Below are positions 1 through 8,771 of a DNA stretch of 64,000 bases, in pieces; the first letter of the stretch is position 1, and every line of letters begins with the position of its first letter. This stretch comes from Mycobacterium sp. 852002-51971_SCH5477799-a (GTDB lineage Bacteria > Actinomycetota > Actinomycetes > Mycobacteriales > Mycobacteriaceae): contig NZ_LZIF01000087.1 in the NCBI RefSeq assembly GCF_001667145.1, positions 1 to 64,000 on the forward strand. The letters run 5' to 3'. Both the position numbers and the translations under genes were made by a program. A model generated the notes under the pieces. It was given only the letters and a program-made list of their open reading frames with translations, made no database searches and was not told the DNA's origin.

Positions 1-249
1 AATCGACCCCACCCGGCCGATCTCCACCCCGTTGTAGGTGACCTTCGAACCCGGATCCATCACCAACCCGGCCCGCGACGCGAGCATGGTCAGCTGCGAC
101 TTGGCGGTGAAGCTGCCCCGAAACTGCCCGTATACCAACGCCAGAATCAGCGCGCAGACAATCAGCATGGCGACGGCGACCAACTTATACGGCGGGGTCC
201 GTTGCGAGTTGATCTGTACGGGTGAGCCCGGACCTGAATCTTTCGACAA
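1..249 (-). CDS. Mce-family protein, N-terminal part (runs off the window)
   Basis: Only the first 83 codons are visible. After a short hydrophilic N-terminus (SKDSGPGSPVQINSQRTPPY) comes one membrane segment (LVAVAMLIVCALILALVYG) and the beginning of an MCE/MlaD domain with GLVMDPGSKVTYNGVEIGRV, which closely resembles the A-type Mce subunits. Mce proteins form envelope-spanning lipid import complexes. The TTG at 249 is the only start that fits: an in-frame TAA lies just upstream and an AGGGG sits about 10 nt before it. The divergent gene at 469 shows that no yrbE permease pair precedes it, which is unusual for an A-type mce gene. Confidence 0.85.
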   Translation of the reverse strand, partial: MSKDSGPGSPVQINSQRTPPYKLVAVAMLIVCALILALVYGQFRGSFTAKSQLTMLASRAGLVMDPGSKVTYNGVEIGRVGSI

Positions 250-468
250 GACCGTTACTGCCCCTTACGTCGGCGCCGCAGCCCCCCAGGCGCTGCGGCG
301 AACGATCCGCCAAGCAATTGCCGGGGGCTCCGTACACATGCGATAACGAAGACCAGTGAAATGTACCGCGAATGGAGGGCTTGCGCGAACCACTATTCAC
401 ATAATTCGGTCGGCGCGCTGGCTGCAGTGCCCAGGTCTAGGCTCGGAAAAGACTAGGAAAGGTACGCA

Positions 469-1005
469 ATGCTCGCAGCGTTCGGATTCGAATCCCTGGG
501 CGTAGTCGTCGGGGACATGTACTTCATCGACCCGTCCCCGCTCGAGGGTCAGGAAACGCCGGAGCGGGGCGTCAGACTGGAGCTGCGCCTCGTCGACCGG
601 GCCGAACCCCAGGGCTCGATCTACGCCGGCGTGCCGATCGCCTTCACCCGCCCGGTATGGCGGGTGGACCTATTCGGGTCCACCGAAAGCCCTCCCGGGA
701 CGCTGGACCGGGCCCATCACCACCCGCAGTTTAACGGTTGGGAACCCAGCAGCCGGCACTTCGTTCCCGAGCTGTCCGCCGACCCGCTGACCTGGTTGAC
801 CGAGCAGCTGGCCGACCCGGCCGCGATCCTGGCCCGCGCCGGCGTCGACGCCGACGACGTCAACGAAGCCGACACCACCGGACTCGCCGACGCGGCGCCG
901 GAGATCGTCGCCGCGGTGAGACGGTTGCTCGACGGCGTGCGCAACGGCGAATTGGCACCGGCCCCCGCCGAGCCCGTTGCCGCCGCGCGCACCGGCTGGC
1001 TCTGA
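469..1005 (+). CDS. Conserved hypothetical protein, 178 aa
   Basis: I do not recognise this protein. It starts at ATG 469 behind a good ribosome binding site (GGAAAGG). The N-terminal two thirds are rich in beta-type segments with aromatic residues (MYFIDPSPLEG, VWRVDLFGS, HHHPQFNGWEP); the C-terminal part is Ala/Asp-rich and probably helical. There is no signal peptide or membrane segment. It lies 20 nt before the glutathione peroxidase gene in the same direction, so the two are probably cotranscribed. The His-rich HHHPQF patch could bind metal, but that is a guess. Confidence 0.75.
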   Translation: MLAAFGFESLGVVVGDMYFIDPSPLEGQETPERGVRLELRLVDRAEPQGSIYAGVPIAFTRPVWRVDLFGSTESPPGTLDRAHHHPQFNGWEPSSRHFVPELSADPLTWLTEQLADPAAILARAGVDADDVNEADTTGLADAAPEIVAAVRRLLDGVRNGELAPAPAEPVAAARTGWL

Positions 1006-1025
1006 GGTGCGTTAGCGTCGTCGGC

Positions 1026-1514
1026 GTGACCCTCAACAACATTGCCCTGACCACCCTCGAAGGCCGGCCGACCACGCTGGCCGAATTGTCCGACGGCGCA
1101 ACGCTGGTCGTCAACGTAGCCTCCAAATGTGGGCTCACTCCGCAATACACGGCGCTGGAGAAGCTGGCCAAGGACTATGGCGAGCGCGGCCTGACCGTCG
1201 TCGGCGTCCCCTGCAACCAGTTCATGGGCCAGGAACCCGGCACGGCCGAGGAGATCCAGGAGTTTTGCTCGACCACCTACGGGGTGACGTTCCCGCTGCT
1301 GGCGAAGACCGACGTCAACGGCGACGACCGTCACCCGCTGTACGCCGAGCTGACCAAGACCGCCGACGCCGACGGCCAGGCCGGAGACATCCAGTGGAAC
1401 TTCGAGAAGTTCCTGCTCGCCCCCGGCGGTGAGGTGGTGGCGCGGTTCCGGCCCCGCACCGCGCCCGACGCCCCCGAGGTCATCAGCGCCATCCAGGCCG
1501 TGCTCCCCCGATAG
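1026..1514 (+). CDS. Glutathione peroxidase family protein (thioredoxin-dependent type likely)
   Basis: 162 aa from GTG 1026, the only in-frame start near the domain. It has the family signature around the peroxidatic cysteine (NVASKCGLTPQYTALEKL), the PCNQF motif and the WNFEKFL motif, giving the Cys, Gln and Trp of the catalytic site. The residue is Cys rather than selenocysteine, and mycobacteria lack glutathione, so reduction of peroxides by thioredoxin is the likely activity (inference). Full family length, cytosolic. The preceding hypothetical gene ends 20 nt upstream. A strong hairpin follows the stop. Confidence 0.9.
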   Translation: MTLNNIALTTLEGRPTTLAELSDGATLVVNVASKCGLTPQYTALEKLAKDYGERGLTVVGVPCNQFMGQEPGTAEEIQEFCSTTYGVTFPLLAKTDVNGDDRHPLYAELTKTADADGQAGDIQWNFEKFLLAPGGEVVARFRPRTAPDAPEVISAIQAVLPR

Positions 1515-1523
1515 GTGTGAAAC

Positions 1524-1549
1524 GGCCCCCGGAGAATCTCCGGGGGGCC
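1524..1549. terminator. Hairpin terminator between convergent gpx-like and MPT64-like genes
   Basis: Inverted repeat GGCCCCCGGAG / CTCCGGGGGGCC with a 3-nt loop lies between two convergent genes. There is no clear T-tract, as is common for mycobacterial terminators, so it could work in both directions. Confidence 0.65.
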
Positions 1550-1561
1550 TGCGTGCGCTCG

Positions 1562-2359
1562 CTAAGCGAGCATCGGGTCGATCGCGGAGCGTGGTACCAA
1601 CACCTGAGTGGCACCTGCCGCGTCGGGCAGCATATGACCCTGGTCGAAAAAGAAGATCACACCGTCGTTCGTGACGGCGAAATTCTGATAGTTCGCCGGG
1701 TCGTAGGCGACGGCCGGCGCGATGGTCACCGGCGGTGCCGTCTGCGTCTGGTTCACCGGCGGTGCCGTCTGCGTCTGGTTCGCCGGCGGTGCCGTCTGCG
1801 TCTGGTTTGCCGGCGGTGCGGTCTGCTTCTGCAGCTCGCTCTGCACGATTGGCGCGACGGTCTTCAGCGGGTCGTCGACGCGCCACAAGGGCGTGTTGTT
1901 CTTGTCGTCCGGCGCTGCGGTCCACACAATCGCCTTGCGATAGGCCTGGTCCCAGTTAAACGACTTGAACGTCGTCTGGGGGTGTGCGGCGCCAATGTTC
2001 TCGAGGACCTTCAACACCACCGCCTCGGTGCCGCGCGGGGGTATCGCCGACCCGTAACTCGCCGACGAGATGGTCAGCTGGTAGGGCTGATCGCGGGGTG
2101 CGGAGGATTTGGCGACATTAAGGAAATCGTCGCGCTCCTTTGTAATGAAGTCGGCCACGGACTTCTCGTCGGGGTAGTTGACCGGGAAGCTGATGTCGAG
2201 GTTGTAGCCGGCGTCGGACATCTGGATCTTGCATGTTTGGCCAGTGTTGACACCCTTGAGTTCGGTGCAGTAGTCCTTCGGCGGCGCGGCGGCGGCGACG
2301 CCAGCAGAGCCGAAGAGAACGAGGGCCGTGGCGAACCCTGCCACCTTGAAGCTGCGCAT
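1562..2359 (-). CDS. Secreted MPT64/RsiV-type (DUF3298) protein with C-terminal repeats
   Basis: 265 aa from ATG 2359, preceded by GGAGGAG at 8 nt. Residues 1-25 (MRSFKVAGFATALVLFGSAG then VAAAA) are a classical Sec signal peptide. The body has the MPT64-like pattern (YCTELKGVNTGQTCKIQMSD, SFPVNYPDEKSVADFI and FFFDQGHMLPDAAGA near the end), the family of the secreted antigen MPT64. Between them sit three and a half copies of TAPPANQTQ, encoded by a 27-bp tandem repeat that is absent from MPT64 itself as far as I recall. Role unknown; probably an exported protein of the cell envelope or culture filtrate. It is a single gene between two hairpins. Confidence 0.85.
   Translation of the reverse strand: MRSFKVAGFATALVLFGSAGVAAAAPPKDYCTELKGVNTGQTCKIQMSDAGYNLDISFPVNYPDEKSVADFITKERDDFLNVAKSSAPRDQPYQLTISSASYGSAIPPRGTEAVVLKVLENIGAAHPQTTFKSFNWDQAYRKAIVWTAAPDDKNNTPLWRVDDPLKTVAPIVQSELQKQTAPPANQTQTAPPANQTQTAPPVNQTQTAPPVTIAPAVAYDPANYQNFAVTNDGVIFFFDQGHMLPDAAGATQVLVPRSAIDPMLA
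1731..1826. repeat. 27-bp in-frame tandem repeat (3.5 copies)
   Basis: Copies begin at 1731, 1758, 1785 and a partial one at 1812. On the minus strand they encode TAPPANQTQ, TAPPANQTQ and TAPPVNQTQ units in the MPT64-like protein. Copies differ at one or two bases. Because the unit is a multiple of three, copy changes would keep the frame, so this may be a VNTR-like site. Confidence 0.9.
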
Positions 2360-2486
2360 GTTGGATCTCCTCCGACAACTCGCGGTACCGATGCGACGGA
2401 TGGAGGTAAAGATAAGCCATCGCGCCGCCGACCATGATTGCCGGACTTCCTGAGAGGAGTGTTCCCAAAGGTGTTCCAACGGCATG

Positions 2487-2521
2487 AAAACGGCCCCCGG
2501 AGATTTCCCGAGGGCCGTTTT
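2487..2521. terminator. Hairpin terminator after tRNA-fMet
   Basis: AAAACGGCCC at 2487-2496 pairs with GGGCCGTTTT at 2512-2521. Read on the minus strand it lies 3 nt past the encoded CCA of the tRNA and ends in T residues, so it fits as the tRNA terminator. Its left arm shares the run AACGGCCCCCGGAGA with the hairpin at 1524. Confidence 0.75.
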
Positions 2522-2524
2522 ACC

Positions 2525-2601
2525 TGGTAGCGGGGACAGGATTCGAACCTGCGACCTCTGGGTTATGAGCCCAGCGAGCTACCGAGCTGCTCCACCCCGC
2601 G
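2525..2601 (-). tRNA. Initiator tRNA-fMet (CAT)
   Basis: 77 nt including an encoded 3' CCA (2525-2527). The anticodon loop is CTCATAA. Two initiator hallmarks are visible: a C1:U72 mismatch at the end of the acceptor stem (CGCGGGG against CCCCGCT) and three consecutive G:C pairs (GGG/CCC) next to the anticodon loop. The T-arm GGTTCGAATCC is canonical. It is therefore the initiator and not an elongator Met tRNA. Confidence 0.95.
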
Positions 2602-2680
2602 TTGGTGAATGCCAGGTTACCGAACGCGTGTCACGGCGACCAAATCGCGCGGTCAGCGGCCAGTCGACGGCTCAGATCGG

Positions 2681-3217
2681 TCAGTGCGACGGCGGGCTCA
2701 GCCCGTACCGCTGCGCGATGTCGTCCATCCACTCGGGCGACCCGTAGGTCAGCCCGTACTTGTCGGCGAGTTCGCCGAACTCGGTCAACTCGTGCAGCGG
2801 CTTGCCCGCAGGGTCGTCGGCGTGCTCGAGGAGCAGTTCGCCGAGTTCCCGGAAATAGTTCTCGAATCCGCCCGGGGTGATGATCTCGATGATGCGGCCC
2901 GGCTCGCTGCCGGCGTTCCACATCGCATGCATCTGGCCGCGGGGCTTGGTGATGTAGCCACCGGGACCCAACACCACCTCGCTGTCGTCGGAGCGGAAGC
3001 CGATCTCGCCGGCCAGGACTATCGAATGCTCGTCCTCCCGGGTGTGCCGGTGTGCCGCGGTGAGAACTCCGACCGCGAACGGGTGCTCGACGATGGACAC
3101 CTCGCCGCCGTTGGTCTTGCCGGATATCTTGAACACCGCCCCGAAGCCCGGGAGGGTGACGACTTCGCCCTCCCCCGGCTGCACCACGGTGACCCCGATG
3201 TCTTTCAGCTCGGTCAT
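2681..3217 (-). CDS. Cupin-domain protein
   Basis: 178 aa from ATG 3217 with AGGAAGG upstream. The central part is a single cupin barrel: motif 1 HRHTREDEHSIVLAGEIGF (about residues 56-76) supplies the His/His/Glu metal ligands, and motif 2 is near PRGQMHAMWNAG. A C-terminal helical stretch (ELLLEHADDP to YGLTYGSPEWM) looks like small-molecule dioxygenase or isomerase-type cupins. Substrate unknown. It is the last gene of a three-gene minus-strand operon (HD protein, nitroreductase, cupin) divergent from a GlxA-type regulator. Confidence 0.85.
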   Translation of the reverse strand: MTELKDIGVTVVQPGEGEVVTLPGFGAVFKISGKTNGGEVSIVEHPFAVGVLTAAHRHTREDEHSIVLAGEIGFRSDDSEVVLGPGGYITKPRGQMHAMWNAGSEPGRIIEIITPGGFENYFRELGELLLEHADDPAGKPLHELTEFGELADKYGLTYGSPEWMDDIAQRYGLSPPSH

Positions 3218-3267
3218 GTGATTCACCTTCCTGCGAATATCCTTGCGCTGCAATCTCCGGCCGCTTG

Positions 3268-3969
3268 TCAACCGGCTGCGGCCAGGCCGGTCGTGTCGTC
3301 GTGCGGCGGCCACAGTGGTTGCGGAACTTCGATGCCGAACGACTTGTCCCAGCCGTTGCGGGACGAAACCTCATGTACTGGACGGCGATTGGCCGCGACG
3401 CCCCACCTGCCCAACGGATAACCGAGGGTGAGCATGGCCGACATCTTCCAGCCTTCCGCAACGGGCACGCCCAGTAACTCGTTCACCTTGTCCTCGAAAT
3501 TGCGAAGCACCATCGTCATGACGCCGCCGACGCCCTCGGCACGGGCGGCGAGCAACGCACTCCAAATCGCCGGGTAGATGTTGGCGCCGCCGTAGTCGTC
3601 GATGGAAAAGACGAACAGCAACAACGGGATCTCTTCGAAATGGTCGGCGAGGTAATTTCCCGAGCCTTTCATTCGGCGCATGGTTGCGGCGTGAGCGGCC
3701 GGGTCCGCACCGGGCGCTGTCGCCACCATCGGCCCCGTCCCTGTCTTGAACTTCTCGTATTCGAGGGCGCGGGCCTTCCGGAACAGTTTGGCGAACTCGC
3801 GGATGAGTTCCGGATCGTCGACGGCCACGAAGTGCCAGCGCTGGGTGTTGCCCCCGTTGGGGGCGCGGACCGCCGCATCGAGGATGCGGGCCTGCGTGTC
3901 CAGCGGGATCGGATCCGGCCGCAATCGCCGCATCATCCTGGTGGTGTAGAGGCCTTCGTAAATGTCCAT
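3268..3969 (-). CDS. Nitroreductase-family flavoprotein
   Basis: 233 aa from ATG 3969 behind GGAAGGGAG. The N-terminus (TTRMMRRLRPDPIP, then AAVRAPNGGNTQRWHFV) is the FMN-binding signature of the nitroreductase fold; MSAMLTLGYPLGRWG near the C-terminus is the usual second signature. FMN-dependent reduction with NAD(P)H is expected, substrate unknown. It starts 17 nt after the HD-domain gene ends, so the two are cotranscribed. The overall shape resembles nitroreductases used in xenobiotic reduction, but the exact subfamily cannot be read by eye. Confidence 0.85.
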   Translation of the reverse strand: MDIYEGLYTTRMMRRLRPDPIPLDTQARILDAAVRAPNGGNTQRWHFVAVDDPELIREFAKLFRKARALEYEKFKTGTGPMVATAPGADPAAHAATMRRMKGSGNYLADHFEEIPLLLFVFSIDDYGGANIYPAIWSALLAARAEGVGGVMTMVLRNFEDKVNELLGVPVAEGWKMSAMLTLGYPLGRWGVAANRRPVHEVSSRNGWDKSFGIEVPQPLWPPHDDTTGLAAAG

Positions 3970-3986
3970 TGTTCTGCTCCCTTCCG

Positions 3987-4637
3987 CTACTCGGGCCAGC
4001 TGTTGTTGAGGATCTTGTCGACGAAGTCGACGCGCTCGAAGGCCGGATCGAAGTGCGCCAGCACATCGGCGTTCATGGTGCCGTCGGTGGTGCGCGGGCG
4101 GTGCTTCATGCCGTCGTTGAACGCCGCCAGGATGCGCCGCTTGAACTGCGGGCGCGGGTGCGCGGCGGTCACCGCGGCCAGCGCCTCTGGCGCCAACTGC
4201 TCGCGCCCGAGGCCGACCACATCGACTTCGACGCCTGCCTGCAGCAGGGCCACTTCGGGTGCCATGAACTCGGGCACGCCAGGGGTGGTGTGCAAGGCGA
4301 TGCCGAGCCACACCTTGCCGGCGTCGGCTTCCTCGACGCCGCGGTTGAGCAGGAAGTCACGGGCCGCGTTCGCGCCGTCGACCTCGAAGCGGACGCCGGA
4401 ACCGCGGTAGCGCTCGGTCAGGCCGAGGTCGTGAAACATCGCCGCGACGTAAAGCAGCTCCGGGTTCGGGTGCAGGCCGCGACGCAGGCCCTGCAGCGCG
4501 CCGAAGAAGAACACCCGCCGGGAATGGTTGAAGAGCAAGTCGTCCTCGGTGTCGCGGATGAGCTCGGTGACCTCGCGCACCAGCGCGGTGTCGGGAACTT
4601 CGATGCCGGCGATGGTGTCAATCGAGCTGGTAGTCAT
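3987..4637 (-). CDS. HD-domain hydrolase, cyanamide hydratase-like
   Basis: 216 aa from ATG 4637 with GGAGAAGGAG upstream. Conserved landmarks are FNHSRRVFFFGALQG, the HD pair in AAMFHDLGL, FEVDGANAARDFLL and IALHTTPG, giving the four metal ligands of an HD fold. This pattern matches the cyanamide hydratase/Ddi2-like branch of HD proteins, which hydrate cyanamide to urea, but related proteins of unknown substrate share it. It is the first gene of the operon with the nitroreductase and cupin, and faces the GlxA-type activator across about 108 bp. Confidence 0.8.
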   Translation of the reverse strand: MTTSSIDTIAGIEVPDTALVREVTELIRDTEDDLLFNHSRRVFFFGALQGLRRGLHPNPELLYVAAMFHDLGLTERYRGSGVRFEVDGANAARDFLLNRGVEEADAGKVWLGIALHTTPGVPEFMAPEVALLQAGVEVDVVGLGREQLAPEALAAVTAAHPRPQFKRRILAAFNDGMKHRPRTTDGTMNADVLAHFDPAFERVDFVDKILNNSWPE

Positions 4638-4745
4638 GTTGTCGTCTCCTTCTCCGGTGGTCTCCGTTTGAGTGTGCGGCCGCCCGGGCAATCCGACCCC
4701 GCCCGTTCGGGCCGTCCTCTCCACAGAAAGCGACACAATGGCTGC

Positions 4746-5711
4746 GTGGCTGCAGCCAAAACACGGGTGGTGGTGATCGTCGTCTTCGACGGGGTGACGT
4801 TGTTAGACGTCGCGGGCGCGGGTGAGGTGTTCGTCGAGGCCAACCGGTTCGGCGCCGATTACGAAGTGAAAATCGCGTCCGTGGACGGGCGGGACGTGAC
4901 CAGCTCGATCGGGGCACGCTTGGGCGTCACCGACAGCGTCTCTGCGATCGACTCCGCCGATACCGTCATGGTCGCCGGCAGCGACAACCTGCCCGGTCGA
5001 GCCATTGACCCCGCCCTGGTGGAGGCCATCCGATCGGTGTCGGCACGGACCCGGCGGCTGGCATCCATCTGCACGGGGTCGTTCATCCTCGCGCAGGCCG
5101 GTGTGCTGCGCGGCCGGCGCGCGACCACGCACTGGCACGACACCCGATTGTTGGCCCGGGCCTTCCCCGATGTGACCGTGGAGCCGGACGCGATCTTCGT
5201 GCGTGACGGCGACATTTTCACCTCGGCCGGCATCTCGTCGGGCATCGACCTGGCGCTGGCGTTGGTCGAAATGGATTACGGGACCGAGCTGGTACGTGAC
5301 GTGGCCAGGTGGCTGGTCGTGTACCTCAAGCGCGCGGGCGGTCAATCGCAGTTCTCGGTGCTGCTCGAGGCCGATCCCCCGCCGCAGTCTCCCCTGCGTC
5401 CGGTCACCGATGCGATCGCGGCCAACCCAGGCGCCGACTACAGCGTGAAAAAGCTTGCGGCCCTGGCATCTTTAAGCACACGCCAACTGACCCGGCTATT
5501 TCAGTCCGAGCTCGGGATGAGCCCGGCGCGCTACGTCGAATTGGTTCGGATCGATTTCGCCCGTGGCGCACTGGAATCCGGCCGGTCGGTTACCGAGACC
5601 GCGGGCATGGCCGGCTTCGGCAGCATCGAAACGCTGCGCCGGGTATTCGTCAACCACCTGGGCATCAGCCCGAAGGCCTACCGGGACAGGTTCCGGACGG
5701 CCTACGCCTGA
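4746..5711 (+). CDS. GlxA-type transcriptional regulator (DJ-1/PfpI domain plus AraC HTH)
   Basis: 321 aa from GTG 4746. Residues about 8-170 form a DJ-1/PfpI domain with the nucleophile-elbow cysteine in ASICTGSFILAQAG; the last 100 residues are an AraC/XylS DNA-binding domain with two helix-turn-helix units (KKLAALASLSTRQLTRLFQ and VTETAGMAGFGSIETLRRVF) and the end motif FVNHLGISPKAYRDRF. Such proteins are usually activators of nearby catabolic genes. Its divergent position makes the HD / nitroreductase / cupin operon the likely target. The DJ-1 domain probably senses a small molecule or oxidation. Confidence 0.9.
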   Translation: MAAAKTRVVVIVVFDGVTLLDVAGAGEVFVEANRFGADYEVKIASVDGRDVTSSIGARLGVTDSVSAIDSADTVMVAGSDNLPGRAIDPALVEAIRSVSARTRRLASICTGSFILAQAGVLRGRRATTHWHDTRLLARAFPDVTVEPDAIFVRDGDIFTSAGISSGIDLALALVEMDYGTELVRDVARWLVVYLKRAGGQSQFSVLLEADPPPQSPLRPVTDAIAANPGADYSVKKLAALASLSTRQLTRLFQSELGMSPARYVELVRIDFARGALESGRSVTETAGMAGFGSIETLRRVFVNHLGISPKAYRDRFRTAYA

Positions 5712-5714
5712 AAG

Positions 5715-8696
5715 CTATTTGGTGCTGTTGTACTTCGTGATCGCGTCATCGAGGCGCTGTAGCGCCGCACCGTAGCCGGCGAAATCGCCCTTCTTCTGCG
5801 CGTCCTTGGCCTCGCCGATTGCCGCCTGAATCTCTTGCAGGGCGGCGGATTTCGCGGGCGACAGCGTCACCGATCCGTCGGGTACCGGGGGTGCGGCGAC
5901 TGCGGGCGGTGAGCCGGGCGTCGCGACCGGCGCCGGCGCGGTGGGCGGCGGACTCGCGGCGGGTGTCCCGGCTTCGGTGGGCTGGATGCTCGTCGCGACC
6001 GCACCCGCGCCCGGACCGAACAGTCCGGTGAGGGCGTCCCGCACGGTCGGGCCGTACCCGATCTTGTCGTTGTACATCATCGCCACCCGGATCAGCCGCG
6101 GATAGGACGACGCCGCGTCGCTGGCCCCCGGCGAGGCATACACGGGTTCGACGTAGAGCAGCCCGCCCTGCCCCACCGGCAAGGTGAGCAGATTGCCCCA
6201 CCGGATCCGGTTCTGGTTGTCGCGTCCGATCACGCCGAGGTCCTGAGACACCGCCGGGTCGGTGGTGATCGCGTTGTTGGCCAGTTTGGGCCCGTTGACC
6301 TGACCCGGGATGGTCAGCACGGTGATCCTGCCGTACGTCGCCGGGTCGGAGCTGGCGCTGATGTAGGCGGCCAGATAGTCGCGCTTGAACCGGTTCATCG
6401 CGCTGGTCAGCTGATACGACGCCGTATTGTCGTTCTTCGCAATGTTTTTCGCGACGATGTAGTACGGCGGCTGGTAGCTGCTGGCCGTCGGGTTCGGATC
6501 CAGCGGCACGTCCCAGAAATCCGAGGTCGAAAAGAACGTCACCGGATCGTTGACGTGGTATTTGGCCAGCAGCATCCGCTGCACCTTGAACAGGTCCTCG
6601 GGATAGCGCAGGTGCTCGGCCAGCTCCGGGGTGATGTTGCTCTTGGGCTTCACGGTGCCCGGGAACACCTGCATCCAGGCCTTGAGCACCGGGTCCTGTT
6701 CGTCTTGCTGGTACAGCGTGACAGTGCCGTCGTAAGCGTCCACGGTCGCCTTCACCGAGTTGCGGATGTAGGAGACCCGCTTGTCGGGCGCCAGCTTGTT
6801 GAACGCCACTTCGTTGGAGTCCGCGGTCGCCGATTCCAGCGACGTGAGTTCGGAATACGGGTAGTTGTCCAGCGTGGTGTAGCCGTCGATGATCCACACC
6901 AGTCGCTTGTTGACGATCGCCGGGTACACCGCGCTGTCGGTGGTCAGCCACGGCGCCACCGCCTCCACCCGCCGCGCGGGGTCCCGGTTGAACAGGATCT
7001 TGCTGTTAGAGCCGATCACGTTGGAGAACAAGAAGTTTCGCTCGGCGAACTTCGCGGCGAATACGCTGCGCGACAGCCAGTCGCCCAACGGGACGCCGCC
7101 GAGCCCGGTGTAGGTGTAGTTCTTGGTTTCGTTGTTGGTCTCGTAGTCGTATTCGCGGTCGTTGCCGTTGCGCCCGACGATCGCATAGTCGGCCGACGTG
7201 TTTGAGATGACCGGCCCGAAGTAGACGCGCGGCTGGTCGAGTTGGGCCGGGCCGTCGGACACCACCCCTCCGTTGGCGCCGACGACGTTGACCAGGAATT
7301 CTGGGTAGCCACCGTTTTGGTTGGGATCGTTGGCGACGCCGCGGACCGTGTTGGCCGGTGAGGCGATGAAGCCGTTGCCGTGGGTGTAGACGCTGTGCCG
7401 GTTGATCCAGTCGCGCTGGTTCTCGATCAGCCGGTCGGGGTTGAGTTCACGCGCCGCCACTACGTAGTCACGCAACGCCCCGTTGCGGTCCAGGTACCTG
7501 TCGATGGACAACTGGTCGGGGAAGTAATAGAAATTCTTGCCCTGCTGGAACTGGGTGAATGCCGGACTGACGATCGTCGGGTCGAGCAGCCGGATGTTCG
7601 ACGTGGTCGCGCGGTCGTCGGCGACCTGCTGCGCGGCGGCCTGCGTGTCGCCGGTGTAGTTGCGATAGGTGACCTGGTCGGAGGTCAGGCCGTAGGCTTG
7701 CCGCGTCGCGGCGATGCTGCGGCTAATGTATTCGCTTTCCTTTTGCGCGGCATTGGGTTTGACGCTTATCTGTTCGACGATCAGTGGCCAACCGGCACCC
7801 ACGATCAGCGAGGACAGCAGCAACAAGACCAGCCCGATCGCCGGGATCCGCAAGTCCCTGAGCACGACCGCGGAGAACACCGCCGCCGCGCAGATGAGCG
7901 CGATCGCCATCAGGATCAGCTTCGCCGGCAGCACCGCATTGATGTCGGTGTATCCGGCGCCGGTGAAGGGTTTGCCGCCGCGGGTGTGCGACAACAACTC
8001 ATAGCGGTCCACCCAGTACGCGATCGCCTTGAGCACGACCAACAACCCGACCAGGGTGACCAGCTGGATCCGCGTCGAACGGCTCAGTGCGCCCGTCCGA
8101 CCGGACAACCGGATGCCGCCAAAGACGTAGTGGGCCAACACGTTGGCGACGAAAGCGAGGAACACCGCGACGAACAGGTAGGACAGCAGCAGCCGGTAGA
8201 ACGGCAGCTCGAAGGCATAGAAGCCGAGATCCTTGCCGAACTGCGGGTCCCTGATGCCGAAGTCGCCGCCGTGCAAGAACAGCTGGATGCGCACCCAATA
8301 GCTTTGCGCGATGATGCCGGCCAGCAGGCCGATCGCCACCGGGATCCCGGCGCTCACCAGTCGCAACCGGGACAGCACCAGGGCGCGGTAGCGCGCCACC
8401 GGATCGTTGTCGTTGCTCGGCACGAACACCGGCCGGGTGCGGTAAGCCACCGCGAGCCCGGCGAACACGATGCCGCCCACCAGCAGACCGGCGACCAAGA
8501 AGACCACGAACCGGGTGACCAGCACGGTGGAAAACACCGAGCGATAGCCGAGCTCGCCGAACCACAGCCAGTCGACGTAGGCGTCGATCAGCCGCGGACC
8601 CGCCAGCAGCAGAGCGATCACACCGAGTGCGATCAGGATCAGAATCCGGCTACGCCGAGTCAGCTTCGGCATCCGTGCGGTGGGCCGCATCCCCAC
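5715..8696 (-). CDS. UPF0182 large membrane protein (Rv3193c-like)
   Basis: 993 aa, matching the length I recall for Rv3193c. GTG 8696 is chosen because GGGAG lies 8 nt upstream and the [13 protein letters not shown]-terminus resembles the homologue. About seven membrane helices occupy residues 15-310 ([15 protein letters not shown] is the first), followed by a large extracytoplasmic domain with many Asn and Tyr residues and a Pro/Ala-rich linker before a helical C-terminal tail. No catalytic motif is evident. It is next to the PDZ/Lon-like protease gene, codirectional, 75 nt apart; function unknown. Confidence 0.92.
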   Translation of the reverse strand: MGMRPTARMPKLTRRSRILILIALGVIALLLAGPRLIDAYVDWLWFGELGYRSVFSTVLVTRFVVFLVAGLLVGGIVFAGLAVAYRTRPVFVPSNDNDPVARYRALVLSRLRLVSAGIPVAIGLLAGIIAQSYWVRIQLFLHGGDFGIRDPQFGKDLGFYAFELPFYRLLLSYLFVAVFLAFVANVLAHYVFGGIRLSGRTGALSRSTRIQLVTLVGLLVVLKAIAYWVDRYELLSHTRGGKPFTGAGYTDINAVLPAKLILMAIALICAAAVFSAVVLRDLRIPAIGLVLLLLSSLIVGAGWPLIVEQISVKPNAAQKESEYISRSIAATRQAYGLTSDQVTYRNYTGDTQAAAQQVADDRATTSNIRLLDPTIVSPAFTQFQQGKNFYYFPDQLSIDRYLDRNGALRDYVVAARELNPDRLIENQRDWINRHSVYTHGNGFIASPANTVRGVANDPNQNGGYPEFLVNVVGANGGVVSDGPAQLDQPRVYFGPVISNTSADYAIVGRNGNDREYDYETNNETKNYTYTGLGGVPLGDWLSRSVFAAKFAERNFLFSNVIGSNSKILFNRDPARRVEAVAPWLTTDSAVYPAIVNKRLVWIIDGYTTLDNYPYSELTSLESATADSNEVAFNKLAPDKRVSYIRNSVKATVDAYDGTVTLYQQDEQDPVLKAWMQVFPGTVKPKSNITPELAEHLRYPEDLFKVQRMLLAKYHVNDPVTFFSTSDFWDVPLDPNPTASSYQPPYYIVAKNIAKNDNTASYQLTSAMNRFKRDYLAAYISASSDPATYGRITVLTIPGQVNGPKLANNAITTDPAVSQDLGVIGRDNQNRIRWGNLLTLPVGQGGLLYVEPVYASPGASDAASSYPRLIRVAMMYNDKIGYGPTVRDALTGLFGPGAGAVATSIQPTEAGTPAASPPPTAPAPVATPGSPPAVAAPPVPDGSVTLSPAKSAALQEIQAAIGEAKDAQKKGDFAGYGAALQRLDDAITKYNSTK

Positions 8697-8771
8697 TGGC
8701 TACGCTCCCTGATTCGATGGCTAGACGGTGACAACTCTACGCATGGCACTACCCGTGACCATCAAGGTTCG

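Noticed and set aside
1731..1826. Tandem repeat considered as a CRISPR array
   Set aside because: The 27-bp units are contiguous with no spacers and encode an in-frame peptide repeat.
4638..4745. GCGGCCGC and GCCCGGGC palindromes between the HD gene and the GlxA-type regulator
   Set aside because: Eight-base GC palindromes are expected by chance at this composition. AraC-type proteins usually bind direct repeats, so no operator was called.
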